A stretch of 64,000 nucleotides of DNA from Pontiella sulfatireligans (lineage in GTDB: Bacteria; Verrucomicrobiota; Kiritimatiellia; Kiritimatiellales; Pontiellaceae): positions 1,488,001-1,552,000 of the forward strand of contig NZ_CAAHFH010000001.1 of NCBI RefSeq assembly GCF_900890705.1. The letters are read 5' to 3'. Below are positions 21,225 to 31,299 of the stretch, piece after piece. Position 1 is the stretch's first letter. The number at the start of each line of letters is the position of its first letter. Below the pieces are notes generated by a model, which was not told the origin of the DNA, did no database searches, and was given only the letters and a program-made list of their open reading frames with translations. Both the position numbers and the translations under genes were made by a program.

Positions 21225-22984
21225 CCTTCTTCCAGCACCTTTCGATCAATGCGCATTTGTTGTTTTTCAATCAGGTATTCGCCCGGCATCGCCTCGAACT
21301 GGACGGCATCCTTCGGCGCTGCCACCAACTGCCAGCGGTAGCCTTCTTTACGGTAGATCCAGCGCGGGGCTTCGGTCCCCGGCAGCTTGAGCTTGAAGGG
21401 GTGCGACACATCGCAGATGAGCTTCACGACCTGGTCGCCGGTATGGCATTCCTTCCAGTGCGGCCTCAGCCATTCAACATCCGGCTCAATCGTCACCCGC
21501 AGCGCATCGTTTTCAGACGGCTCGATAAAGTAGAGCCCCGAACCGGCATAGTCCACATACGGGGAAGTGCCGAGGCCGATGATGGTTTCGGGAGGCGTTC
21601 CCTCATCCGCAACCTCGTCTGTGTTCCACCCGGAATAAATCAGCGCATGGTCCTTCAGCCCCCAACTGGATCCAGAGGATGCCGAGAGCGCAAAGGAGTC
21701 AAACGCATCGCCGTCTGTGGTTTTTGTCGAATAGGGTTCAAGCCGCGGAAGCGTTTTGAAGACCTGCTTGGCCACCATGAAAGAGGCGGCTTTGCGCGGC
21801 GTCGTCTTTAAATTAAGCACATGCGAGCCGCCGAGGTATTCCGCCGACCCGGAAAGTCCATAGGTCCATTGCGCCGCAATTTGCGCGCCGGCGGACCGGA
21901 AAAACTTCGCCATCGCCGGATAGAGATACCCGCTTTGATTACAAAAGGTTTCAAACTCGTAAACCAGCTTGGCCTTCCCGGCGAACGCTTCACTGCGCAG
22001 CCATCCCAACCCATCCTCGTCATCGGAACAGTGCTGGATATAGGGCAGATAGTTCCGATCGCTCAATTCTTCGGGATTTTCCCAAAACGGCTTCTTCAGG
22101 TCGGACTGCCCGGGGTAGAGGCAAAAGGAAATCGCATCCACTTTCGAATCCGCGACGGCACGGTAGGCCGAGCGGTGTTTGGTGATCAGGCCGGTCCAAC
22201 CACAGTTCCAGACTACCGGCTGGGTCAGCCCTTCGTTTCGGAACAACTCCACGAGCGCGTTGATATAGCCAAGCGTATTTTCATAGCTCCAGTTCTCGAA
22301 CTGCTCGCGTGTGCCGCCTTCGTTTGTTTCCTTCCACTTTTCAAACCAATAGTAGGCGGGTTCGTTGACCGGCTCAACGACAGCCAACGCGTCGTGGTCT
22401 TTATAGAGCAAACCATTGTATGGATTCCGCCGGTTCAGGAGCTGTCGAATGCAGTTCTTTGTTGCAGCAACGGCCGCCGGATCGACCATCCATTCCTCCC
22501 GCTCAAAAGAAGCGGCAAACGACTGACGATTGAACGGGAATTGCGTGCCGTCGTTGATGAGATGATTCAAGAAGGTCAGATAGATATAGAGTCCGCGGTT
22601 CGATGCTCCAGCCAATGTGTAGTCGAGCATATCGAGCCAGATCGTCTCGACCAGATTGCCCTGGGCATCCGTAAAGTCGGCCGGCGTCAGATGAACCCGA
22701 ATCAGTTCCGATCCCAGACGCTGTATCTGATCGAAACTTTCATCCGCCACCTGTTTCAGGTCCTTGACCTTCAGCGGCATCAACAGCCCTTGATTATGCA
22801 TCCGAGAACCGTGCTCAAAACTGATGCAAGGCTGGAAGTTCACCCCAAACAGGTTGACCTCGCGGCCATCCTCGAAATAAAGCACACCCTTGCGGGCCTC
22901 AATCTTCTGAAACAGACCAGCAGCCTCGACAACCGGAATGCCGACCAGACCGGCAAGCAACAACAAATAAACAGTCATCTTCAT
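21212..22984 (-). CDS. Secreted GH5-like glycosidase, copy 2
   Basis: The protein has 590 residues with a signal peptide (LLLLAGLVGIPVVEAAG). It repeats the layout of copy 1: VNLFGVNFQP, LGSELIRVHLTPADF, AVVEPVNEPAYY (acid/base Glu) and KLVYEFETFCN (nucleophile candidate), then a beta-rich C-terminus with YVDYAGSGLYFIEP. Its ATG overlaps the stop of the upstream symporter gene by one base (TAATG), and its 3' end overlaps the next sulfatase by 13 bp, giving a tight symporter-glycosidase-sulfatase unit. Confidence 0.8.
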   Translation of the reverse strand: MKMTVYLLLLAGLVGIPVVEAAGLFQKIEARKGVLYFEDGREVNLFGVNFQPCISFEHGSRMHNQGLLMPLKVKDLKQVADESFDQIQRLGSELIRVHLTPADFTDAQGNLVETIWLDMLDYTLAGASNRGLYIYLTFLNHLINDGTQFPFNRQSFAASFEREEWMVDPAAVAATKNCIRQLLNRRNPYNGLLYKDHDALAVVEPVNEPAYYWFEKWKETNEGGTREQFENWSYENTLGYINALVELFRNEGLTQPVVWNCGWTGLITKHRSAYRAVADSKVDAISFCLYPGQSDLKKPFWENPEELSDRNYLPYIQHCSDDEDGLGWLRSEAFAGKAKLVYEFETFCNQSGYLYPAMAKFFRSAGAQIAAQWTYGLSGSAEYLGGSHVLNLKTTPRKAASFMVAKQVFKTLPRLEPYSTKTTDGDAFDSFALSASSGSSWGLKDHALIYSGWNTDEVADEGTPPETIIGLGTSPYVDYAGSGLYFIEPSENDALRVTIEPDVEWLRPHWKECHTGDQVVKLICDVSHPFKLKLPGTEAPRWIYRKEGYRWQLVAAPKDAVQFEAMPGEYLIEKQQMRIDRKVLEEGWGN

Positions 22985-24390
22985 TAAACTTCTCCCCGGC
23001 GCGCTTCAAGTTCGGCCCGAATTTCATAAGCATCTTTTTCATTGAGCGTGTAGAGCCTCAAGCAGAACATGGCGAGAATCGGTGCCAGAATGGACGCGGC
23101 GACAAAAAAGATCCGCAGAATGGTCATCGTGCCTTCGGGCTGGTCCGCTCCGAGTTTTTCATCGAATCCACTGAAATGGATGGCAATCCCTGAAACAAGA
23201 AAGGTGAAGGAGCCGCCGAACTTGGTGATCCATGTGAATACGGAGCTGATGATGCCCTCGCGGCGTTCACCGAACTTGTATTCATCCCAATCGCACAGAT
23301 CGGCGATCATCGAGGGAACAATGACCCCGAGCGAAACCCAGACCGGACCATTCAGAACGGAATCGAGCAGCAGCAGGTGCGGCATCTCTGGAGTAAAAAT
23401 AAACCACTTGGACACGCCGCCTAATGCGGTCAAAGCAAGCACGATGAACATCGTGCGCCGTTTCCCGAAATGGAGCGCCAGCCAGCGCAACACATAAATT
23501 CCAACAAAACCGACTACAGCAAATCCGGTTCCGTTCCAAGCGTTCAGGATAATCCCTTGCTCTACATTACCGCCCTTCACGTAGTAGATCACAATATACA
23601 TCGCAATGCTGCCGGCAACCGCACCGCAAAAGTTCAGTGCAAACACAATGCCGACCAGCCCCAACATGGGTTTCGACGATGCCGCCTGCCCGATCGCTTT
23701 GAAGAATCCGATCTTATTCTCCGCTTTTTCGGCTACCGCATAGAAGCGTTCCTTGCCAAAGATCGCAGGCAGCACGCCCAAACCGAAAAAGACCACAAGA
23801 CCCAGCACCAACGAAACCCATCGCGCTCCCACCAGCGTATTGGAGAAGCACGCCATGTTGGTGGCGGGCAGATACCAATTAACGCACAGATTGCCGATGT
23901 TATAAAACAGCGCCAGGAAAACCATCAAACGCGTACGTTCATGATAGTCGGGAGTCTGCTCATACAAGAGCGCATTGAAAGGTACGGAATAAACCGTGAA
24001 GGCGGTAAAGAACAGAATGCTGCCAATGGTCAGCCACAGGAAGGTGGCCATTTCGCTCAGGCCTTGCGGCACCATCCAGATCGACATAAAGGCCAATGCC
24101 ACGGCAACCGCCCCGCCGAACACAAACGGACGTCGACGCCCCCAACGCGATTTGAAGCGATCAGAAACACGCCCCATAACCGGATCAGTAAAGGCATCCC
24201 AGATACGCGGAATGGTCATCGCCATACCAAATAAAATGGGATTCAATCCGAGAAAAATCTGGAAAATGGCCTGTGCCATAAACGGAATAACCAATCCTCC
24301 GTTCTGGATAGGAAATCCTCCCGCGCCGACCGCAAGCTTTTGCCCGAACGGAACATGGTCTTCCGGTTTTGTTTTGTGTGCTGTTTTCAT
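22984..24390 (-). CDS. GPH-type sugar:cation symporter (MFS, MelB family)
   Basis: The start is set at the ATG at 24390 because it overlaps the stop of the preceding gene as ATGA; this gives 468 residues. The sequence has about twelve membrane segments and the GPH signature region IWDAFTDPVMGRVSDRFKSR WGRRRPFV, followed by YSVPFNALLYEQTPDYHERTR. Family members import di- or oligosaccharides or glucuronides with Na+ or H+. Here it should carry sugars released by the neighbouring exported glycosidases across the inner membrane. It is flanked on both sides by GH5-like paralogs in overlapping frames. Confidence 0.9.
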   Translation of the reverse strand: MKTAHKTKPEDHVPFGQKLAVGAGGFPIQNGGLVIPFMAQAIFQIFLGLNPILFGMAMTIPRIWDAFTDPVMGRVSDRFKSRWGRRRPFVFGGAVAVALAFMSIWMVPQGLSEMATFLWLTIGSILFFTAFTVYSVPFNALLYEQTPDYHERTRLMVFLALFYNIGNLCVNWYLPATNMACFSNTLVGARWVSLVLGLVVFFGLGVLPAIFGKERFYAVAEKAENKIGFFKAIGQAASSKPMLGLVGIVFALNFCGAVAGSIAMYIVIYYVKGGNVEQGIILNAWNGTGFAVVGFVGIYVLRWLALHFGKRRTMFIVLALTALGGVSKWFIFTPEMPHLLLLDSVLNGPVWVSLGVIVPSMIADLCDWDEYKFGERREGIISSVFTWITKFGGSFTFLVSGIAIHFSGFDEKLGADQPEGTMTILRIFFVAASILAPILAMFCLRLYTLNEKDAYEIRAELEARRGEV

Positions 24391-26111
24391 GATGATACGT
24401 GATCCGCGACCCATGATGATTGATGATCGACGACAAGCCGGAAGGTGTAGGTGCCGGGCGGTTTTTTAAAGACAATGGGTTCGAAACCGGGGATCCGGAG
24501 TTCAAATGGAACAGCGGTTTCTTCGTCGAGCTCTGTCACCAACCGGCCATCGGCATGCCACTGCCACGCTTCGCGAAGAAACCGGGCGTGCGGATAGAGA
24601 TCAATGCGAATCGTACGCGCTTCAATGTCGATAATATAGAGGCCTTGACCTTTGTATGAAACCAACGGGGAAGATCCATATCCGATGATCCGCGCCGGCA
24701 TGGTCGGAACCTCCACCGGACACCACGAAACATCACCGGAATGAATGAACAGATCCGGCGTGCTGGCGACACTGAAATCGTGTTCATAGGAGAGCGCGAA
24801 CGCACCAAAGACATCGTGGACATCGCTTAGCGTCTTATACTCAAACCCACGCGGGAGATGATGAAAGACCTGTCCGGCAATGATGTAGCCGACCGCTTTT
24901 TTCGGTGTGGTCTTAAGGTTTAAATTATGGGAGCACCCCATATGGGCGGAGTAGATATTGAAGCAATGCGTCCACATGGCGGCCATCTGTACACCCAGCG
25001 CGCGAAACAGCTTGGCCATAGCGGGATGCAGATAGGAACTCTTTTCGTTGTACATGGTCTCAAATTCATAGACCAGCTTGGCCTTGCCTGCAAATTGCGG
25101 ATCGCGCACCCAGCCGAGATGGTAATAATCCTCAAAACAATACTTCAGAAATGGCAGATAGTTCTTATCGCTCATATCCGCGGCATGCTCCATAAAGGGA
25201 TCTCCGACATCATCCTGTCCGGGATAAAGACAGAACGCCACCGCATCGGCCTTGGAGTCGGCAATCGCCGTGAATACATCGCGCCGACCGTCGATCATGC
25301 GCGGCCAGTTGCAATTCCATACCACCGGCTGCTGCGCGCCTTCAGCCCGGAGCAGGTTGTGCATGGAATCAATATAGGTTTTCACCACGCCGTACCGATA
25401 ACGGGCATAGTGAATATCGTTGAACGCCGCACCCTCTTTTTCCGTCCATGCGCAGAAGAGCGCCTTCTGTTCGGGATGTTCCCGCATCTGGGTAAAGGTG
25501 CTGTATTCCGGTTCGTTAATCAGCCCCCAAACCGCAATGGCCTTATCGTCCTTGAGCTTCAACCCATTATAGGGGTTGGTCCAGTTAACCAGCTGCTGAA
25601 TCATATTCTGCGTTTTGGCCACACAATCGGGATTAAAGATCCACTGCTCGCAGGTGTATTTCGGCACGAAAGAATCTTCGAGGAAAACGTACTCCATCTG
25701 GTTCATAAACGTAATATAGACATACACGTTGTTTTCACGCGCCTTGGCCACCATATAGCCGAGCATGTCAAGCCAGAGGGTATCCACCAGATTGCCGTCG
25801 GCATCGGTGAAATCGGCGGGAGTCAGATGACAGCGAATCAAGTCGCAGCCCATGATTGCAAGATCCTTGAATCCGTCGTCGCACATGGTCTGCATGGTTT
25901 CCAGCGTCATGGGCAGGCCCAGATGCTCCATGCGGAACTTATACTCCCAATAAAGGTTAGGCTGGAAGTTGCTCCCCCACAGAACCACCTCCGTACCATC
26001 TTCGTAACGCAAGACTCCGTCACGAACCGTCATTGCCATTGGAAAGGTCGCATCCACAGATAACATTTTTTGCATTTGTGTCATTTTTACCATATCAAAT
26101 CGCCGTCCCAT
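24387..26111 (-). CDS. GH5-like glycosidase, copy 3, without signal peptide
   Basis: The paralog layout is clear: VVLWGSNFQPNLYWEYK, MGCDLIRCHLTPADF, GLINEPEY (acid/base Glu) and KLVYEFETMYN (nucleophile candidate), then SYKGQGLYIIDIE in the C-terminal beta domain. The frame is open to 26237, but the ATG at 26111 (AAGG seven bases upstream) gives a compact 574-residue form; ATGs at 26093 and 26084 are also possible. No form has a hydrophobic export signal, unlike copies 1 and 2, so this enzyme may act in the cytoplasm on sugars imported by the symporter encoded immediately downstream. Confidence 0.75.
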   Translation of the reverse strand: MGRRFDMVKMTQMQKMLSVDATFPMAMTVRDGVLRYEDGTEVVLWGSNFQPNLYWEYKFRMEHLGLPMTLETMQTMCDDGFKDLAIMGCDLIRCHLTPADFTDADGNLVDTLWLDMLGYMVAKARENNVYVYITFMNQMEYVFLEDSFVPKYTCEQWIFNPDCVAKTQNMIQQLVNWTNPYNGLKLKDDKAIAVWGLINEPEYSTFTQMREHPEQKALFCAWTEKEGAAFNDIHYARYRYGVVKTYIDSMHNLLRAEGAQQPVVWNCNWPRMIDGRRDVFTAIADSKADAVAFCLYPGQDDVGDPFMEHAADMSDKNYLPFLKYCFEDYYHLGWVRDPQFAGKAKLVYEFETMYNEKSSYLHPAMAKLFRALGVQMAAMWTHCFNIYSAHMGCSHNLNLKTTPKKAVGYIIAGQVFHHLPRGFEYKTLSDVHDVFGAFALSYEHDFSVASTPDLFIHSGDVSWCPVEVPTMPARIIGYGSSPLVSYKGQGLYIIDIEARTIRIDLYPHARFLREAWQWHADGRLVTELDEETAVPFELRIPGFEPIVFKKPPGTYTFRLVVDHQSSWVADHVSS

Positions 26112-26220
26112 GAGATGGCCTTGTTCAAATAATCCTGAAGCACAGCAACCTGCTGGCAGGAAGCGCGACGAACAGGACATTCGGCTGATTTCCTTTTTAC
26201 CCACGTTACTCCATAAAGCG

Positions 26221-29200
26221 TCATTCACTCTCTCCACTAATGGTCAGACGGATGTATGCCTGCGGCCGATCGTCCAACGAAACCGCGTTGGTTACCATAT
26301 TAAAAGTCGAATCCATCGGGCCGCTTACGGTGGTGACGTCATTTGTCGTCCAAACTCCGGAAACCAGGTTGGAGGTCATTTCAACGCTGTAGTCGATGCC
26401 GCTGTCGAGACGCATCACGTGCCGCAACGCAAACAGGCCGTCCTCTGTTCCACAGGTTGGAACGTAGCCGACGTCGTTCGCATTGGTCGGATTGCCGCCA
26501 AACGCATATTCCGAAAGGTTGTTCAACAGGTCCATGTCGGGATCCGCCCCTTGCTCTGCATCGGAACCAAAGAGACCATAGCCGGAAATCCACCGGCTAA
26601 ATGCGGAGGTCTCCGACTTGACGTAGACGGAATCAACCAGAACATCTGAGAGATTCGCATCGAGCTGCGCGGCAGAATTCACTCCGGGCAACAAGCTTCC
26701 CTTGAAAAATTCCGAGGAGGAGGCGAATGCAACCGAATAGGTATCGAGCGGCTGCGATCTGTTTGGGTCAACCGTCAGGTTATAGGCAGAAACCGTAGCC
26801 TTCCAATCGTTGGAAGTTGCTCCCTTCTCGAGCGAAAGTTCAAAATAGATCGTATCCGATTCCGAACCGGCGGCGTTGGCCGTACCGAGGGCGGACGCCG
26901 CCAGCACCACCGAGCCGCTTAACCACGAGCTATCGCCGGAGTTTTCAGCAAAGTTAAACTGGTAGCTCCCGGAGACCTTTCGCTGCAGGCCAAGCGCAGC
27001 ACTGGTGCCGTCGGCACCAACAAGCTCGAGCCGGAAGCCGATCTTGGTCGCGTCGGCAACGGTGGCTTCTTTAAAGTTAAAAGATGCCCCGACAACGGAT
27101 TTGGAGCCGATAGAACCTGCCCCGTATAGAATCTTTTTCCAGGCATTGGAGGAAACGGTTACCGTCCCGGGCAGATTCGTGTTCACCGAAAAAACGCCAG
27201 CGTCTCCACTCCATCCCTGCTGCCCCGACAGATCGGCGTTCACATAGCCTTCCGCCGCGACAAACTCAATGGTCTTGTCCGTGGTCGCTGTTTCATCATG
27301 GGTATAGATATACATCCCTGCCGCTGTCGAGGCAAAGAAACGGCCTTCGGTGTCCACCAATATGGACGTGATCATGGATACGGCCTCCGGCGCGTCAGGC
27401 TGCGAGGCTCCATGAAGCTTACTCCAGCTGATTCCCCCATCGGTTGAACGGTAGAACGGCTCGGTTAACAATCCCCCCGGAACCGGATGATTGAGATTCT
27501 CCCCCTCAGCCCACCGGTCCAACTGCTGATGGTTATGACTTTTTGAAGCATAGACGATGTGCTCATAGCCCGGGCGTGGATCAAACTGCACCAGCCCCAT
27601 CCATGGAACCGGTTCGACCGCGCTGAAATGAATGTTCGGTTCCAGACCGGTATCCCGCAGCGTCCAATCATTGGAACCTTCGTTGTATTCATAGATCCCG
27701 CTGCGTCCGGCCATCAGGATCCGGAGATTGCCCGCGCTGGTTAGCGGATCGATCGACAACAGATTGAGCGGCGGCACGCTGTATGTTCTTCTCAGCCCCG
27801 AAACATGCCAATACGCCCCCGACAAGCCGGGCACGGCCTCTTTGGCTGGTTCAGGCAAGACCGTCCAACTCTCCCCGCCATCCACCGACCGGTACAACCC
27901 CAAACTCGCAGCGTCCACCCCGACCGTGATATCGCCGGAGCCGATCAGGAGATCAGGATCCGAAGAGGAAACGGTCACGATATATTTATCCATATCCTCC
28001 CAACTAACTCCGCCATCCAGACTGCGAAGTCGCCCGGCGTAGACGCGGTTAGGATCGACATTCGACCAAAAAACCAAGCAATTCTGATAGAGCGTATCCG
28101 GCTGCTTGATCCCGGTATCAACCCAATTCACCCCCGCATCAACCGACTTCAGAATGTTCCCGACTTCCGAGTACGATCCGATCATATGATCCGGGTTGCC
28201 TGGATCATACGCCATGCCGGTCATGTTGCGCGAATCGCCCCACGAAACACCGGGCAGAGGATTGGCAATATCGCCCAGATCATCGAACAAGTCGTTGTTA
28301 TGGTGCGAAATGCCCTTCCACAGCTGGCCAGCGTTTTGCGACACAACCACGCCGTACTCCTTCGCACCAATACTCCAATGATCGGGATTGGTCGACGAAA
28401 CCGCAATCTGAGTCATCGCCTTGTTTGGGCCGCCACTGGCGTAGGTCGCTAGATTGGCTCCGTAATCCGTGCTCTTCATCAGGCCGCCCAGCACCCACTT
28501 TACACTGATGATCATCTCGTTTGTTTTCCCCGGAACCCAGGAAAAATTATTCGATGCCCATTGCCGCCGCTCATCCGCACGCAGCCCCAGACCATAGGTA
28601 TCATGATCCGACGGCGTCCAACCCATGATGGAAGGACAGTGACCTCCAACCGACCGATCCGTTCCAAGCCAGCTCACCCCGCCATCCAGCGAATAACGCA
28701 CCGCATCCCGGATCTCTCCTCCGCACAAAAGCACGAGATGATCTGCATTGGATGGATTGGCATGCACACTTGCAAATGTATCGCTATTCAAACTCCCAAG
28801 TTCCGCAGTGGTAGACTCCAGGTTCTCTCCCCATTGAGTAAACCGCTTTAACAGCCGCCCGCCGTGCGGCCACCGGGCGGGATAAGCCTGCCGAATCACC
28901 CAGCCCTGCGATGGATCCGACGGGTTGATCTCCATATCTACAAAATCGGAATATCCCGCATAAAGGCGCGTCGTCGAGCTCACCGCTCCGGAGCCATCGA
29001 TCATAATTCGCCAGAACTCGCCTTGCGAAACAGGATAGGTCGTATTCCCATCCGCATAATAGAGCCCTCGCGCCTGATGCACCGAGAATCCCTGGGTATC
29101 ATAAATACGGACATCATCCAGCAAGCCTTGAAAATAACCGCCACCGGATTCCGCTCCACCAATGTAAACCTGTCCACTGCCGATTTTACCCAGATCACCG

Positions 29201-30402
29201 CCGACCCAGACCTCCGCCTCTTCCTCAGCGTCAACAATCAGGCGCATTCTACCCTTATTCCACACGCCCGTAACATGATGCCATTCCCCATCATCCACTC
29301 GTGTGGTGGAGGAAAGCATATGGGTTGATCCATCTTCTGCCATAACGGTCCAGCCCGCAAGTCCATCGCCGGCGGCCTCACCATTAACGGCTAGTTCGAA
29401 ATAGTTGTTTCGATCTGCGGAAACAAGCACCTGATCCGTTCGGTTGGTGGTCTTCAACCAACAGGAAACGGTCAGCAGTTCCTGAGCGTTAGTATAAACC
29501 ATCCCGGAGACCGTCAGCCTATTATTGATTGTCCCATCAAAACGCGCAGCATGGGAACCTTCCGCACAAGAGGCCTCCCAACCGTCAACGCTTCCCAAAA
29601 GGTCGTAGGCCTTATTGGCTCCCTTAAGCGATGTGTCAAACTCCCATGACTCGGTGTAGCTTTCGTTCTCAAAATTATCCAATGGAACTTTTTCCCCTGC
29701 GATATGCCGCGCCATCCGGCGCGTATCGGCCAATACATAGAGCACCGTCTCATCCGCACCGGTCGAAGCGGCTTCGAAATGTTTAATCGTGCGATCCGAT
29801 AATTCCGGCACCAAGGTCGACCACGTGCTTCCGCCATCGGTCGAACGCAGCAGTCCGTCTGAAGTCGTACCCAGATAAAGATGATTTGTACGAACCATCG
29901 TCGGATCTTCAACAATACGGTTCTTTCCTGTTTTATTTACAATCCGTTCATACGACCCGGATGGAAGCTCATAGATGTGCTGCCAGGTCTCGCCCAGATC
30001 CTGAGATCGCCAAAGCCCGGCTGGAGAATAACCGGACGGGAGATTTTTCCAGTACCGGGTCGCCACCAGCAAATAAATCGTATTCGGATCGTAGCGGGAA
30101 AACTTAACCGCTCTCGCCTTGGCTTCATACGTGCCCAGATAAGGGTGGTGCAGAGGAAGAAAATCCTGACCATTCGAAGTCATCACCATCGCCCACTCAT
30201 TGTCCAGGAAAATTTGGCGGTCGGGGTCGAAGGGTGAAACGGCGATATCCAGGCCCTGCTGCACATGATCCCATCCAGCACCCGCCGGATGACCGTGATC
30301 CACATGCCCCTGCCCCGGAAACGTATTGCGCTGCCACTCTCCTGCCTGGGCGGCTAAAGAACAGAGTACAAATGCGCTTACTAATATCAGGTGACTATTC
30401 AT
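26221..30402 (-). CDS. Large secreted BNR/Asp-box and LamG protein (sialidase- or xyloglucanase-like)
   Basis: The ATG at 30402 follows AGAGAGGAAA and gives 1393 residues with a signal peptide (HLILVSAFVLCSLAAQA). Several Asp-box motifs occur: STDGGSTW, SLDGGVSW, SVDGGESW and STDGGISW, as in GH33, GH74 and sortilin-type beta-propellers. A LamG-like jelly-roll is inserted at about 270-420 (ELLTVSCWLKTTNRTDQ ... GQVYIGG). A second sandwich domain lies near 1080-1270. The C-terminal 120 residues hold the D-rich hinge DPDMDLLNNLSEYAFGGN and a W-rich tail shared with the protein at 31300. It may be a glycan hydrolase or a binding protein; no catalytic set could be fixed. Confidence 0.75.
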   Translation of the reverse strand: MNSHLILVSAFVLCSLAAQAGEWQRNTFPGQGHVDHGHPAGAGWDHVQQGLDIAVSPFDPDRQIFLDNEWAMVMTSNGQDFLPLHHPYLGTYEAKARAVKFSRYDPNTIYLLVATRYWKNLPSGYSPAGLWRSQDLGETWQHIYELPSGSYERIVNKTGKNRIVEDPTMVRTNHLYLGTTSDGLLRSTDGGSTWSTLVPELSDRTIKHFEAASTGADETVLYVLADTRRMARHIAGEKVPLDNFENESYTESWEFDTSLKGANKAYDLLGSVDGWEASCAEGSHAARFDGTINNRLTVSGMVYTNAQELLTVSCWLKTTNRTDQVLVSADRNNYFELAVNGEAAGDGLAGWTVMAEDGSTHMLSSTTRVDDGEWHHVTGVWNKGRMRLIVDAEEEAEVWVGGDLGKIGSGQVYIGGAESGGGYFQGLLDDVRIYDTQGFSVHQARGLYYADGNTTYPVSQGEFWRIMIDGSGAVSSTTRLYAGYSDFVDMEINPSDPSQGWVIRQAYPARWPHGGRLLKRFTQWGENLESTTAELGSLNSDTFASVHANPSNADHLVLLCGGEIRDAVRYSLDGGVSWLGTDRSVGGHCPSIMGWTPSDHDTYGLGLRADERRQWASNNFSWVPGKTNEMIISVKWVLGGLMKSTDYGANLATYASGGPNKAMTQIAVSSTNPDHWSIGAKEYGVVVSQNAGQLWKGISHHNNDLFDDLGDIANPLPGVSWGDSRNMTGMAYDPGNPDHMIGSYSEVGNILKSVDAGVNWVDTGIKQPDTLYQNCLVFWSNVDPNRVYAGRLRSLDGGVSWEDMDKYIVTVSSSDPDLLIGSGDITVGVDAASLGLYRSVDGGESWTVLPEPAKEAVPGLSGAYWHVSGLRRTYSVPPLNLLSIDPLTSAGNLRILMAGRSGIYEYNEGSNDWTLRDTGLEPNIHFSAVEPVPWMGLVQFDPRPGYEHIVYASKSHNHQQLDRWAEGENLNHPVPGGLLTEPFYRSTDGGISWSKLHGASQPDAPEAVSMITSILVDTEGRFFASTAAGMYIYTHDETATTDKTIEFVAAEGYVNADLSGQQGWSGDAGVFSVNTNLPGTVTVSSNAWKKILYGAGSIGSKSVVGASFNFKEATVADATKIGFRLELVGADGTSAALGLQRKVSGSYQFNFAENSGDSSWLSGSVVLAASALGTANAAGSESDTIYFELSLEKGATSNDWKATVSAYNLTVDPNRSQPLDTYSVAFASSSEFFKGSLLPGVNSAAQLDANLSDVLVDSVYVKSETSAFSRWISGYGLFGSDAEQGADPDMDLLNNLSEYAFGGNPTNANDVGYVPTCGTEDGLFALRHVMRLDSGIDYSVEMTSNLVSGVWTTNDVTTVSGPMDSTFNMVTNAVSLDDRPQAYIRLTISGESE

Positions 30403-30414
30403 TTTCCTCTCTAA

Positions 30415-30446
30415 AGGAAACCCCGCCTCAAGACGGGGTTTTCCAG
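30415..30446 (-). terminator. Possible hairpin terminator upstream of the BNR protein gene
   Basis: On the minus strand CCCCG, a short loop and CGGGG form a hairpin flanked by A and T runs, just before the ribosome binding site of the gene starting at 30402 and after the stop of the PEP-CTERM gene. It could end that transcript or act as a leader hairpin. Confidence 0.4.
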
Positions 30447-30544
30447 AGCGATCGCTGTTAATTAGATTCCGAACCGACGGATCACAAACAGGTCGACTCA
30501 TCCCAACGTAACCATTCCAACTATTGACGGCTCTGGAAGAGCGA

Positions 30545-31228
30545 TTACAACACTAGACGGCGACGGATAAAAAGGATCGCTCCGCTGCTGACTGCTATCA
30601 GACCCAGCGTTGCCGGCTCCGGGATCACATCCACAGTAACGGAACCCATGATAAATTTATTATCTCCCGCATAACCCGCACCCAATGTGAATTCGTCATC
30701 ATTAATCAAAAAGTCTTGATCATTATTTGAGGTGAAGTAAGCATCCGTAACGGCCGGTGCGGCACCAGAAGCGCCTATGCTGAGGCGATAAGTTTCAGAT
30801 AAACTGCCAAACAACACATTCATCTCAGTAAAGACCAACTGATCACCCGCTCCCAAGCCAGACACATTGGTGATTTTCAGCGAAAACCATTCCAACGCAG
30901 ATCCATCTCCATTATTATCCATGGCCAAGACTGCACTGCCTCCAGCAACCCCAAGCCCTTTGGTCTGAGCACGGAACTTTTGCGATGAAACCCCCACGAT
31001 GTCAAACGTAACACCAGATCCCGAATTACCGGAAGGCAACGCAGAAAACGTGCCGACTGTATACGTTGAAGACTCCGTCGTATTGGTCATAAGATCCGAA
31101 AAATCGCTATCGGTAATAGCCGCCGTCGTCCCCGGAAATTCGTTTGCATCACCACTAAAATCTATCACCAACGAAGCTTGCACATTCATGGCCGCTACCA
31201 GCCCTAACCCGATCATCCATTTTTTCAT
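30545..31228 (-). CDS. PEP-CTERM sorting-signal surface protein
   Basis: The ATG at 31228 has AAGGAG about seven bases upstream and gives 227 residues. The N-terminus is a signal peptide (MKKWMIGLGLVAAMNVQAS). The C-terminus has IPEPATLGL, a membrane segment and then RRR, the tripartite PEP-CTERM signal cut by an exosortase. The middle is a beta-rich domain with many Thr, Ser and Asp residues and no catalytic motif. PEP-CTERM proteins usually occur with exopolysaccharide production; no exosortase is in this window. It follows the surface protein gene at 31300. Confidence 0.85.
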   Translation of the reverse strand: MKKWMIGLGLVAAMNVQASLVIDFSGDANEFPGTTAAITDSDFSDLMTNTTESSTYTVGTFSALPSGNSGSGVTFDIVGVSSQKFRAQTKGLGVAGGSAVLAMDNNGDGSALEWFSLKITNVSGLGAGDQLVFTEMNVLFGSLSETYRLSIGASGAAPAVTDAYFTSNNDQDFLINDDEFTLGAGYAGDNKFIMGSVTVDVIPEPATLGLIAVSSGAILFIRRRLVL

Positions 31229-31299
31229 TCTGTACTCCTTTATTTGATCGCAAGAGAGGAACCTCCCCTCTTGCGACATAATGATGTTAATTTGAACGT

